Below, piece by piece: positions 46,917-55,607 of a stretch of DNA of 64,000 bases (its first letter is position 1; each line of letters starts with the position of its first letter). The translations under genes and the position numbers were made by a program. The stretch comes from Comamonadaceae bacterium 2PF (GTDB taxonomy: Bacteria; Pseudomonadota; Gammaproteobacteria; Burkholderiales; Burkholderiaceae_C): assembly GCA_005502875.1 (NCBI GenBank), contig SCMV01000006.1, positions 48,857-112,856 of the forward strand, read 5' to 3'. The notes below the pieces were generated by a model. It was not told where the DNA came from. It searched no databases and was given only the letters and a program-made list of their open reading frames with translations.

Positions 46917-47750
46917 TCAGCGATGGGCTTGCAGCGGTCGCACCGTGGCGCTGGGGGCCGGCGGCTCCACGTCGCTGGTCTTGAGCGTCTGCCCGGTCGA
47001 CAGGAAGGTGAACAACTCGAAAGCGAAAGCGTCCAGGCGCGCGCCCCAGACGCGGTTGCTGCGGGTCAGCCAGTTGTAGGCCACCACGGCCGGGATGGCC
47101 ACGGCCAGGCCCACACCCGTCATGATCAGGGCCTCGCCCACCGGGCCGGCGACCTTGTCGAGCGAGCCGGAGCCCGAAGCACCGATGGCCAGCAGCGCGT
47201 GGTACACGCCCCAGACCGTGCCGAACAGGCCCACGAAAGGCGCGGTGGCACCGATGGTGGCCAGCGCCGTCAGGCCGCTTTCCATGCGCATGGTCTCTTC
47301 GTCGAGCACCTTCTTGATCGTGCGCGTGAGGAAGTCCTTGGCCGAGCCGGCCTCTTCCAGCTTGGCCGCGCCATAGCGCGCGTGGTGGGCCTGGGCGTGC
47401 ATCGCGTGCGCCGTCAGGTGCGCAAAGGGCTCCTTGACGCCGTGCGTGGCGATCTCGTGCTGAACCGCTTCCAGCGAGGTCGCGTTCCAGAAAAAGCTCA
47501 GGAAGGACTGGCTGCGGCGCTGACGCAGCGCCAGGGCAACGCCCTTGATGACGATCAGCGCCCACGACAGCACCGACATCAGCACCAGGATCACGAACAA
47601 GCCCTGACCGATGGCATCGGACTGGGCGATGAAGTGGCCAAAGCCAGGGGCGGCAGAGGCTGCGGCCTCAGGTGCGGCGGCCATCGTGGCGGAGGCGGCT
47701 GCTGGCGAGGCCGAAGCGGCCAGGGCGACAGGGTCGATCGGGTTGCTCAT
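46917..47750 (-). CDS. exbB: Biopolymer transport protein ExbB
   Basis: A 277-residue three-helix proton-channel subunit. An Ala-rich N-terminus (about 45 residues) precedes the first helix, and the signature is in [20 protein letters not shown] and GVGLAVAIPAVVAYNWL. I use the ATG at 47750 (MSNPIDPVALAA), which overlaps the tonB stop region (ATGA-type). It acts with ExbD on TonB. Confidence 0.93.
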   Translation of the reverse strand: MSNPIDPVALAASASPAAASATMAAAPEAAASAAPGFGHFIAQSDAIGQGLFVILVLMSVLSWALIVIKGVALALRQRRSQSFLSFFWNATSLEAVQHEIATHGVKEPFAHLTAHAMHAQAHHARYGAAKLEEAGSAKDFLTRTIKKVLDEETMRMESGLTALATIGATAPFVGLFGTVWGVYHALLAIGASGSGSLDKVAGPVGEALIMTGVGLAVAIPAVVAYNWLTRSNRVWGARLDAFAFELFTFLSTGQTLKTSDVEPPAPSATVRPLQAHR

Positions 47751-47752
47751 GA

Positions 47753-48520
47753 TCAGTTGTCTTCGAGGATGAATGTCTGGGGGGTCCGCACCCACATCGG
47801 GCGGGCGATGCCGTCCTCGACATGGGGTTTGAATCGGGCGTTGCGCATGGCTTGAACGGCCTGCTGGTCAAGTCGCGGGTAGCCGGAGGACTTCACCACC
47901 TGGATGTCGGTCGGCCTGCCTCGCTCGTCCACGAGAACGCGCAGCAACGCGCTGCCCTGCTCGCCCAATTCACGCGACACGCGGGGGTAGGTCAGCACAG
48001 GCGGCACCAGGTAAGACACCGCCGAGGCCTGGAATTCGCGTGGCGCCGGAGGCGGGGGCGCGGGGGCTGGCGCGGCAGCCGGTGCAGGGGCGGCCTGGGT
48101 GGCGACAGGCGTGGCCGCAGCCGCCGTCACGGGGGCCGTGGCCGCCACCGACTCGGCGCCCGATTGGCTGCTCAGCACCGGCGCCATGGGACTGGGTTGA
48201 GCGGCCGACGTCTGCACAGGTGTCAGCCTGGGCTGAACCCGCTCGATCGGGCGAGGCTGAACCGGCTGGCGAACGGGTTCTGCTTCGGGCTCCTCGCTGG
48301 CGTCGCGCGCCTGCGATCGTGCGTCGGTCACCAGGGACACCTCGATGACTTCGCTGCTGCCGACTTTCACGTCATCGGCCTTGGCATGCCACAAAGCCCA
48401 GCCCAGCGCCAGGTGCAACGCCACGACGCACACGGCCAGCACGCGCCGCTGACCGGCGGACAAATCGCTGGGCAACGTGGAAAACGTGAGGGCAGAAGCG
48501 GCGGGACTCATGGCAGGCAT
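47753..48520 (-). CDS. tonB: Energy transducer TonB
   Basis: A 255-residue TonB protein: N-terminal helix (RRVLAVCVVALHLALGWALW), Pro-rich periplasmic spacer (APAAAPAPAPPPPAPREFQ) and C-terminal domain (SALLRVLVDERGRPTDIQVVKSSGY, ARPMWVRTPQTF). It drives iron-siderophore and vitamin uptake across the outer membrane. The start could be the ATG at 48520 or 48511; neither has a clear ribosome site. A Fur box lies 15 bases upstream, so iron repression is expected. Confidence 0.93.
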   Translation of the reverse strand: MPAMSPAASALTFSTLPSDLSAGQRRVLAVCVVALHLALGWALWHAKADDVKVGSSEVIEVSLVTDARSQARDASEEPEAEPVRQPVQPRPIERVQPRLTPVQTSAAQPSPMAPVLSSQSGAESVAATAPVTAAAATPVATQAAPAPAAAPAPAPPPPAPREFQASAVSYLVPPVLTYPRVSRELGEQGSALLRVLVDERGRPTDIQVVKSSGYPRLDQQAVQAMRNARFKPHVEDGIARPMWVRTPQTFILEDN

Positions 48521-48534
48521 CTTATCACGATCGA

Positions 48535-48553
48535 GATATTGATACTCATTCTC
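48535..48553. promoter_or_regulatory. Fur box between tonB and tssA
   Basis: On the minus strand the 19-mer GAGAATGAGTATCAATATC matches the Fur consensus GATAATGATAATCATTATC at 15 of 19 positions. It is 15 bases upstream of the tonB ATG and about 170 bases upstream of tssA on the other strand. Iron-dependent control of tonB is very likely; control of tssA is only possible. Confidence 0.75.
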
Positions 48554-48720
48554 ATTTATTCAGACTGAGATCGTCGGGTTACAAACGATCACGACCTCGC
48601 CCGAACAGGGGCATGGATCTCCTTGGCCGCCGTGGGATGATGCGCCGCTCTGCGCACGCCTGCCAAGCTGCCGTGTCCGGATGCCAACAAGACAACACAC
48701 AAGACTCGATCAGGGACGCC

Positions 48721-49833
48721 ATGGACACCGACCTCCTTCTGGCCCCCTTGCCAGGTGCGCAGCCTGGCGGGGAAGACCTCTCCTTTTCACCGGACTTCGA
48801 CGACATCGCCGAGATGCGGCGCGCCGATGACCCCACCCTGAAACAGGGCGAGTGGGTGACCCCGCTCAAACAAGCCGACTGGGCTGGGGCCGCCCGGCTG
48901 TGTGAGTCCCTCCTGGCCTCCCGCACCAAGGACCTGCGGCTGGCCCTGTGGCTGACCGAAGCCCGAGCCATGACGCAGGGCTACGCCGGCCTGGCCAGCG
49001 GGCTGGGCCTGTGCACCGCCTTGTGCGAGCAACACTGGGAGCACCTGCACCCCCTGCCCGATGGCAACGACGCTGAAGAGCGCATCGGCAACATCGCCTG
49101 GATGTTGCAGCGCCTGGGTGAACTGGCAACGGCCCTGCCGGTGACAGCAGGCCGAAAAGGCGAGCAGTACACCCTGACCGACCTCAAGCACGCCCGCCAG
49201 TGGCAAGCCCAGGCAGAGCGGGCAGGACTGCCCGCCGACACCTTGCCAGCAGACCAGCCTCACGCCATCACCGTCGCCCAGTTTCGCCAGGCCATGCAGA
49301 ACACCCCTGCTCAGCGCCTGCGCGATGCCGTGGATGCGCTGCGCAGCACCCGGGCTCAGTTGCAGGCCTGGCAGGGCGTGATCGACGCCAGGCTGGGCCA
49401 GGACGGCCCGAGCTTCGTGTCGGCCCGAGAAGCCCTGGACCAGGCGGGCCATGAACTGGAACGGCTGGCACGAGACGCCGGCGCACTGAGCAACTCTCCC
49501 CTGACGGGCGATGCGGCCGGCGCGGCGCCCGCATCCATGGCCCACGCCAGCGAAGCGCCAACCGCCGACACCCCTGCAGCCAACCCACCGACATCCGCCT
49601 TCACGACGGAGCCGCGAACCCGGGCAGAGGCCTTGCGGCAACTGCAGTCGGTGGCCGACTTTTTCCGGCGCACCGAACCGCACAGCCCCGTGGCCTACCT
49701 GGCCGACAAGGCCATCAAGTGGGGCGAGATGCCCCTGCACCGCTGGCTGGGCGAGGTCGTCAAGGACCCCGCCTCGATGGCCCACCTCCAGGAGCTGCTG
49801 GGGCTCGCAGCGCCTGACAACACAGGCGCCTGA
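48721..49833 (+). CDS. tssA: Type VI secretion system protein TssA
   Basis: A 370-residue cytoplasmic protein. The N-terminal ImpA domain (LLAPLPGAQPGGEDLSFSPDFDDIA then GEWVTPLKQADWAGAARLCESLLA, two stretches) and the C-terminal PHSPVAYLADKAIKWGEMPL define the family. TssA coordinates assembly of the baseplate and tail sheath. It is transcribed away from tonB and converges on the OmpA-like gene (5 bases). The remaining sheath and baseplate genes are not in the window. Confidence 0.92.
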   Translation: MDTDLLLAPLPGAQPGGEDLSFSPDFDDIAEMRRADDPTLKQGEWVTPLKQADWAGAARLCESLLASRTKDLRLALWLTEARAMTQGYAGLASGLGLCTALCEQHWEHLHPLPDGNDAEERIGNIAWMLQRLGELATALPVTAGRKGEQYTLTDLKHARQWQAQAERAGLPADTLPADQPHAITVAQFRQAMQNTPAQRLRDAVDALRSTRAQLQAWQGVIDARLGQDGPSFVSAREALDQAGHELERLARDAGALSNSPLTGDAAGAAPASMAHASEAPTADTPAANPPTSAFTTEPRTRAEALRQLQSVADFFRRTEPHSPVAYLADKAIKWGEMPLHRWLGEVVKDPASMAHLQELLGLAAPDNTGA

Positions 49834-49838
49834 ACCGC

Positions 49839-50702
49839 TCAGGAGCCGACGCGGAACTCGATTCGCCGGTTGCGCGCGCGACCGGCTTCGTTGTCGTTGC
49901 TGGCCACCGGCTGATCTGGGCCCATGCCCGAGGTTTGCAGCCGCTCGGCAGGCAAGCCCTTGCTCACCAGGTAGCCCTTGACCGCTTGCGCACGCGCCAG
50001 GGACAGGCTGATGTTGCCGGGCCGGTGCCCCAGGGCATCGGTGTGGCCAATGACCTCGATGCGTTTGCCCTGGAGCTGACTCAGCGCCAACGCCATCTCG
50101 TCGAGGATCTTCAGGCCCTCGGGTCGCAGGACCGCGCTGCCGGCCTCGAACTCCACGATGCGTTGGGCCAGGGCCTGGTCCACCAGGGCCTGCTCGCGCA
50201 CCGCCACCCGCAGGCCGTTGCGCACGCTGTAGGTCGGGTTGAGCGCCTGCGCCACGTCGCTGACGAGCTGCTGTCGCTGGGCTTCATTGGCCACCTCGCC
50301 GCGCAAGTCCACCGTTTGCCCCTGTACGCTGAGTTGACCGTGGCTGACCTGTTTGAGCGACGGCGAAATCAGGCGTTGCACATGCTGGCCCCAGTTGGGT
50401 GGCGCCACCACCGACCCCAGGCTGAGCTGATCGACCACCCGCTCGGCGCCGTAGACATCTCGCAAACGGGTCAGCACGGCCACGCGGGTGGCTTCATCGG
50501 GCACGACACCCGCGACCACGACCTTGCCGCTGGCGCTGGCCGACACCGGCATCGCCTGTGTCGCATCGGCCGCTTGAGGTTGCTGTTGCGGTTGCCCTTG
50601 CGCAACCGCCAAGCCGGCCAAACAAGAGAGCAAAGCGGCCAGGCAGGACTCGGGCACGCGCCACGTCGTGGGTTTCAACAAACGAATCGGATTCGGTGCC
50701 AT
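49839..50702 (-). CDS. OmpA-family peptidoglycan-binding protein of the type VI locus
   Basis: A 287-residue exported protein. A signal peptide (SCLAALLSCLAGLAVAQG) is followed by a BON/ArfA-like repeat region (GKVVVAGVVPDEATRVAVLT; GQTVDLRGEVANEAQRQQL) and an OmpA domain with peptidoglycan-contacting Asp and Arg in EVIGHTDALGHR and ARNRRIEFRV. It likely anchors the secretion complex to the wall, the role TagL or TssL extensions play elsewhere. It lies 4 bases after tagF; I chose the ATG at 50702. Confidence 0.85.
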   Translation of the reverse strand: MAPNPIRLLKPTTWRVPESCLAALLSCLAGLAVAQGQPQQQPQAADATQAMPVSASASGKVVVAGVVPDEATRVAVLTRLRDVYGAERVVDQLSLGSVVAPPNWGQHVQRLISPSLKQVSHGQLSVQGQTVDLRGEVANEAQRQQLVSDVAQALNPTYSVRNGLRVAVREQALVDQALAQRIVEFEAGSAVLRPEGLKILDEMALALSQLQGKRIEVIGHTDALGHRPGNISLSLARAQAVKGYLVSKGLPAERLQTSGMGPDQPVASNDNEAGRARNRRIEFRVGS

Positions 50703-50706
50703 GACC

Positions 50707-51693
50707 TCATGCCCCCAGGAAAACTTCTTGAAATGTGCGCACGGCCTGCGTGAGCGACAGCGCAGGGTCCTGCAGGTAGGTCGACAGCTTGCGCAGGCCC
50801 ACATCGGCCTGGGCTTCGTCTTCGACCCAGTCGAGCTCACCGAGGGTCACGCCATGGCGCTCCAGCACGCTCGGGTCGATCACCGCCTCCAGCGAAGCGG
50901 CAGACGCCCCCTGAAAGCCCAGCAGCATCTGAGGCAAGCCCTCGCGAACCGGCAGGAAGATGCTGAACTCGACCACATGCCGGGTGAAAAAACCCATGAT
51001 CAACATCAGCCACCAAGATGCCACGCAGGCCCGAAGGGACGGCTCCAACGGCAAAGGCAGGCAAAGCAGCTTGTTCATGCGGGCCCCACCCTGGACCAGC
51101 GCTGGACGCAAGAGCAGCCCCAGGGCCAGCACCGCTTGCCGCACCGACAGGCGGCGACCACCAGCGCCCAGGATCTGACCCAGCGAGGCCAGGCTGTGGG
51201 CGTCCAGGAACGACTCGAGGCGGTCTCGGGCCTCCTCGAAATCCGGGGCGTGCTCCAGGGGCGCCTGCAAGCGAGCCTGGACATCGCCCAGGTCCGCCGC
51301 GAGCTTGGCAGCGTGCCCCCGCGTGGCCAACTGATGCCACAGCGCATCCAGCGCGATCGGGGCCAGCACGGCGGATTGCTGCGGCTTGCGCAAGTCGAAG
51401 GCGCCGGCGGTGACGAAAGGAAAGCGCCTGCCCGACGTGTCCTGGCTGGCCAGCCAGTGCCCCGCGAGCGCGACATGGCTGCCCGAGCCCAGGATGGCGA
51501 ACGCCAGGGCCGGCGCCTCGTCGTAAATGAGCTTCCAGCGCGGGTCGGCAGACAGGCGCTCCAGGGTCTGAGCCTGCCAGCGGTCCAGCACCTCCAGCAT
51601 GGCAGGGTGCTGCGCGCTGCGCACGAAGTCACCCCGCGACGGCAGCTTGCCAAAATAGAGCACGTCCACGGCTTTGCTTTCGGTGGTGATCAT
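50707..51693 (-). CDS. tagF: Type VI secretion-associated protein TagF
   Basis: A 328-residue protein with the TagF/ImpM start VLYFGKLPSRGDFVRSAQHP and LAGHWLASQDTSGRRFPFV. TagF represses type VI firing post-translationally in Pseudomonas. It starts inside the tssM stop (ATGA) and is followed by the OmpA-like gene. The C-terminal half beyond residue 150 is less conserved and longer than the N-terminal TagF domain alone. Confidence 0.9.
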   Translation of the reverse strand: MITTESKAVDVLYFGKLPSRGDFVRSAQHPAMLEVLDRWQAQTLERLSADPRWKLIYDEAPALAFAILGSGSHVALAGHWLASQDTSGRRFPFVTAGAFDLRKPQQSAVLAPIALDALWHQLATRGHAAKLAADLGDVQARLQAPLEHAPDFEEARDRLESFLDAHSLASLGQILGAGGRRLSVRQAVLALGLLLRPALVQGGARMNKLLCLPLPLEPSLRACVASWWLMLIMGFFTRHVVEFSIFLPVREGLPQMLLGFQGASAASLEAVIDPSVLERHGVTLGELDWVEDEAQADVGLRKLSTYLQDPALSLTQAVRTFQEVFLGA

Positions 51694-54600
51694 GCGCCCG
51701 CCCCTGCGGCCACGACCGCGCCCTGACGGTTGGGCCCTGGGGCCATCGGTGCGACCGCGTTGGACGGCGCCGCTGGCGATGCCGGCGAAACGGGCGCCGA
51801 CGGGTCGTCGCTGCCAGCGACCAGCGCAGGCAAGGCCCCTGGCTTGGCTCCGGGCTCGCCCGCCGGTGCAGGCTGCGCCGCAGGTGCGCTGTTCGAGAGG
51901 ATGCGCAACTGCACCGCCACCGCCACGTTGGCCTGGGGCCACTTCAGCTCGAACACCTGCTCGTCGATGCGACGGCGCTGCGCTGAGTTGATCATCTTTT
52001 CCAGGCCAAAGCGGCCCGGCTCATTGAAGAAGGAGAGCTGCCGCCCATCGAATGTCACCCCGCTGATGCGCACCCCCGGCGTGCCTGGGCCCGGCCACAC
52101 AAAGGGCTGCCAGCTGGCCGCGCCCTGCCTGTACCTCAGCACCTGGCCATCGATCTCGACCGTGTACTCGGTCAGCCCAGGAGCCGGTTGCGGCAGGATC
52201 TGGAAGTTGGTCTGGGCCGCCTCGGCGCCGGCGCCCCCTGCAGAGGCCCCCGCACCCTGCCCGCTGAGCGGGGCCACCCAGGCTCCCAGCCCCCCGGAGA
52301 AGGCTGGCCGCAGGCGCACGCCCATGTCTGCCCAGGTGCGAGGCGTGAGCTGATCGCCTCGGCGCAGAACCAGCGCGCCAAGCGACTGCTCCAGGTACTT
52401 GGCGATCGCGCCTTCGGTGCCGAAGATCGCGGCGAGTTCGACCTGGGTGGCCTCCATGCGCGAACCCCGATCGAAGGGGTACTTGCCCGCCAAAGTTCGT
52501 TGATAAGGCTCGAAGACCTGGGCGTTCCAGACGCGATTGAGCTCGGCCTCGGTGGGCGGCACCAGCGCCGAGAAAGCCTGCATCAGCGGACGAACCAAGA
52601 TGGGCCGCAGCGCCTGGCGTGCGCCCTCATCGAGCCCGGTGAGCAGCTGTTCGTCGACCAGCTTGAGGGCCTCGGCGAGCTCGCCTGTGCCTTCGAGCGT
52701 TTGCTGCATGAACTGGCGCGCCCCCGGCCCTGGGTCGCCCTGGGTCTTCATCTGGTTGAGCCGGGCGCGAACACGCGCCAGCGAATCGAGGTAGACACGG
52801 GCCAGCGTCTGACCGCCATCGCGGGGCAACATCAGGCGATTGACACCCGCAAAGGCCTTGCCGATCGGGCCCGTGGGGACCTCGGCGGCGCGCAATTGCT
52901 CGGCGCTGAGCGTGACCTGAACCGGCGTCGGGTTCATGCCCAGCACGGTGTTCTTGAACCAGCCGATCAGCCCCTGCTGCCCCTTGGCCAAGCGATCGTT
53001 GAGCATCGACGGGTTGTCCCAGGCGGTCTGGTCCTGAAGGGTCTGCAGCAGCAGCCCGATGGGCGAGTGCACCGGGTCCCCCAGGCGCTGCATGCGCTGC
53101 ACCGCCATCTCAAAGCCCTGGAAGTCCAGCACCGTGATGCCCTGGATGAACTTGCCCCACTGCTGCGCGTACTCGGCCTTGTAGAGCTGGGTCAGTGACT
53201 TCTGGATCTGCTCGGGGCTGCCCTCCAAGGTCAGGTCGTCCGAGGTGGCTGTCTTGAGCACCCAGTCGGTGGACTGCAGGGATTGGTGCGCAGCGTCCTT
53301 GATGGCGTCGCGCACGTGGCCCTCCCAGGCCTCGCGGGTGAAGGCGCCAGACACGACATGGCTGCCGGCGATGACTTGCCGGTCGCCCTCGCCAACGATG
53401 CGCGCCACGGTGACCGGCGGGAACCGGGTGGCAGCGCGCGCCTTGATCTCGCCATACACGCGCTCGCGCGCTGGCAGCCCCTTGACAACACGGCGCAGGT
53501 TTTCGCGGGTGCGGTCGAGCAGGGCCACATCGAGGTCCATCTGCGGGAAGGCCGGGTTCGACATCTGGGTGAGCGCGAACGACAGGATGCGCTCGGCGCG
53601 ACGGATCATTTGCTCGCGGGGCATGGCGCCCCGGTTGGCCTCCAGCCATTCGCGCCAGTAGCGGGTGAGCTGATCACCCAGGTGGCCGGGCTCAAGCCGC
53701 TCGCGGTCGCCCAGCATGAGGTAGGCCTTCAGGGCGTTGTAGGCTTCGGTGACGTCGCGCCCCGAAGCCGCCTGGTAGGGAGAGCCCGCCGCCACCATCG
53801 CTGCCACAGGCTCTGCCCCCGAGGCCTGCGAGGCGCCTGAGGCCGAGGCATCGGGCCCCTGCTGTGCTGCCGATGCCGGCGTGATGCTGCGCCACTGCGC
53901 CGACTGCGAGTTGGCATCGCTCAGGTACGCCGACAGGGCCTGCACACTGGGCTTGAGCAGCACCGACTCGAGGCCGTTGAAGTACTCTTCCAGCAGCCGG
54001 TTTTCGATGCGTGCGTCCTGCGACAAGCCGAGCGACCAGGCGGCCGAGCGCCGATCGCGCTGCACCTGCTCCAGGCGGTCTTGCAAGATCTCGAGGGCTT
54101 CCATGCGGGACGCCAGGTCCAGCTTCTGGTCTTGCACCTTCACGGCCTTGACCAGGTCGGCTTCGACCCGCGCCACGCGATGGCGGTTGTCGTTGTAGGA
54201 CCAGGTCCAGGCGGCCAGCAACACACCCAGCACCGCCATGCCGCCAAAGAATGCAGCCTGCCTCAGGCGCAGGCGCGTGCGACTGGTGTACTGCCTGACC
54301 AGCTCGCGGTCGGCAAAGATGACCCGCGAGAACAGCTCCTTGAGGAAGAAGCCGCTTTGAGAGTAGACGGCCGCTGCGGTGCCACTTTGCAGCTGCAAAC
54401 CGAACTGCTCTGCCACGCGCTGGCTCGCCCGGCTCGTGGACTGCCCCTCCTGGACGGCGCTGGTGAAGTAAAAGCCGCGAAAGATGGGGCGGAACTGGTA
54501 GGGGTTGTCCTCGAAGAGCGTGTGAAGGAAGGTGCGCAAAGACGGCTTGAGGGCCGCGAACTCCAGCGGAAAGGTCAACACGCCTGGCGGCAATTGCTCA

Positions 54601-55574
54601 CCACGGTGAAGCGTCATGCGGGCCACCGAGGCGTCCTTGAGCCCCTGGTAGAGCACCTCCATGTGGTGATCGAACTGGGCTGCGGCATCGACCTGCTGAC
54701 CGGTTTCGTAGGGCAGCGTGGCACCCCAGACCCTGTCGCGCTCGCCGCGATCGCGGTCCTCGAAGAAGTCCACGAAGCCGGCGATGAGGTCGGCCTTGGT
54801 GAAGACCACGTAGACCGGCACGAACACCTCGAGCTTCTCGGTCAGCTCCTGCACACGTTGACGCAGCTTGCGGGCCAGCTCGATGGTGAGATCGGCCTTC
54901 TGATTGGCCAACTCGGCGATGCTCACGGCAATGATGACGCCGTTGAGCGGCGCCTTGGGCCGATGTGTCTTGAGCAGTTTGAGGAAGCCCAGCCACTCTC
55001 GGTGGTCCTCTTCCTGCACGCAATAGCGCCCCGCCGTGTCGAGCAAGATGCCCTCGGTGGTGAAGTACCAGTCGCAATGGCGCGTGCCGCCGATGCCCTG
55101 CACGATGGCATCGGTGTTTTCGGCGAACGGGAAGGTCAGGCCGGACTTGACGATGGCAGAAGACTTGCCAGCCGCCGGGTTGCCGATGATGGCGTACCAG
55201 GGCAGCTCGTAAAGTGCTGCGGCGCCGGACGTCTCCCCCAGGCGCGAGGTCTTGATGCGCTTGACCGCGTCCGCCATGCGTTCGCGAAGGGCCGCGACCT
55301 CATCGGCCTGGGCACCCTTGCGAGCTTGGCGAACCGCCTTCTCGGCATCCGCTGAAATGGCCTGCTCCAGGGCCAGCCCGGCACGTCGGGCCTGTTGCCG
55401 ACGGTGCCACCAGATGCCCGCGGCCAGCAGGCCCAGCAGCAACAGGGCGCCTGCGGCCCACACAGCGCCCACGCGCAAGGCATCGGCTCCCAGGAAGAGC
55501 AGGCCCGCCAGTGCCATGAGGCCGATGACGGCCAACACACGGGGATCGAGCAGGAACAACCAGATTCTTTGCAT
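51690..55574 (-). CDS. tssM: Type VI secretion system membrane subunit TssM (IcmF)
   Basis: A 1294-residue inner-membrane protein. Two N-terminal helices (to about residue 57), a cytoplasmic NTPase domain with Walker A IGNPAAGKSSAIVKSGL (131-138 core), a third helix (AAFFGGMAVLGVLLAAWTW) near 440 and a large periplasmic domain ending in the DUF1215-like FQILPQPAPGLTEYTVEIDGQ and WPGPGTPGVRISG-type sequence. TssM with TssJ and TssL forms the envelope-spanning complex. The tail repeats a peptide of the upstream gene (residues 1265-1278). ATG 55574 is preferred to TTG 55589. Confidence 0.96.
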   Translation of the reverse strand: MQRIWLFLLDPRVLAVIGLMALAGLLFLGADALRVGAVWAAGALLLLGLLAAGIWWHRRQQARRAGLALEQAISADAEKAVRQARKGAQADEVAALRERMADAVKRIKTSRLGETSGAAALYELPWYAIIGNPAAGKSSAIVKSGLTFPFAENTDAIVQGIGGTRHCDWYFTTEGILLDTAGRYCVQEEDHREWLGFLKLLKTHRPKAPLNGVIIAVSIAELANQKADLTIELARKLRQRVQELTEKLEVFVPVYVVFTKADLIAGFVDFFEDRDRGERDRVWGATLPYETGQQVDAAAQFDHHMEVLYQGLKDASVARMTLHRGEQLPPGVLTFPLEFAALKPSLRTFLHTLFEDNPYQFRPIFRGFYFTSAVQEGQSTSRASQRVAEQFGLQLQSGTAAAVYSQSGFFLKELFSRVIFADRELVRQYTSRTRLRLRQAAFFGGMAVLGVLLAAWTWSYNDNRHRVARVEADLVKAVKVQDQKLDLASRMEALEILQDRLEQVQRDRRSAAWSLGLSQDARIENRLLEEYFNGLESVLLKPSVQALSAYLSDANSQSAQWRSITPASAAQQGPDASASGASQASGAEPVAAMVAAGSPYQAASGRDVTEAYNALKAYLMLGDRERLEPGHLGDQLTRYWREWLEANRGAMPREQMIRRAERILSFALTQMSNPAFPQMDLDVALLDRTRENLRRVVKGLPARERVYGEIKARAATRFPPVTVARIVGEGDRQVIAGSHVVSGAFTREAWEGHVRDAIKDAAHQSLQSTDWVLKTATSDDLTLEGSPEQIQKSLTQLYKAEYAQQWGKFIQGITVLDFQGFEMAVQRMQRLGDPVHSPIGLLLQTLQDQTAWDNPSMLNDRLAKGQQGLIGWFKNTVLGMNPTPVQVTLSAEQLRAAEVPTGPIGKAFAGVNRLMLPRDGGQTLARVYLDSLARVRARLNQMKTQGDPGPGARQFMQQTLEGTGELAEALKLVDEQLLTGLDEGARQALRPILVRPLMQAFSALVPPTEAELNRVWNAQVFEPYQRTLAGKYPFDRGSRMEATQVELAAIFGTEGAIAKYLEQSLGALVLRRGDQLTPRTWADMGVRLRPAFSGGLGAWVAPLSGQGAGASAGGAGAEAAQTNFQILPQPAPGLTEYTVEIDGQVLRYRQGAASWQPFVWPGPGTPGVRISGVTFDGRQLSFFNEPGRFGLEKMINSAQRRRIDEQVFELKWPQANVAVAVQLRILSNSAPAAQPAPAGEPGAKPGALPALVAGSDDPSAPVSPASPAAPSNAVAPMAPGPNRQGAVVAAGAGA

Positions 55575-55607
55575 GGTCTGCAGGGGCAACAGGAACGATC
55601 AAGGCCG

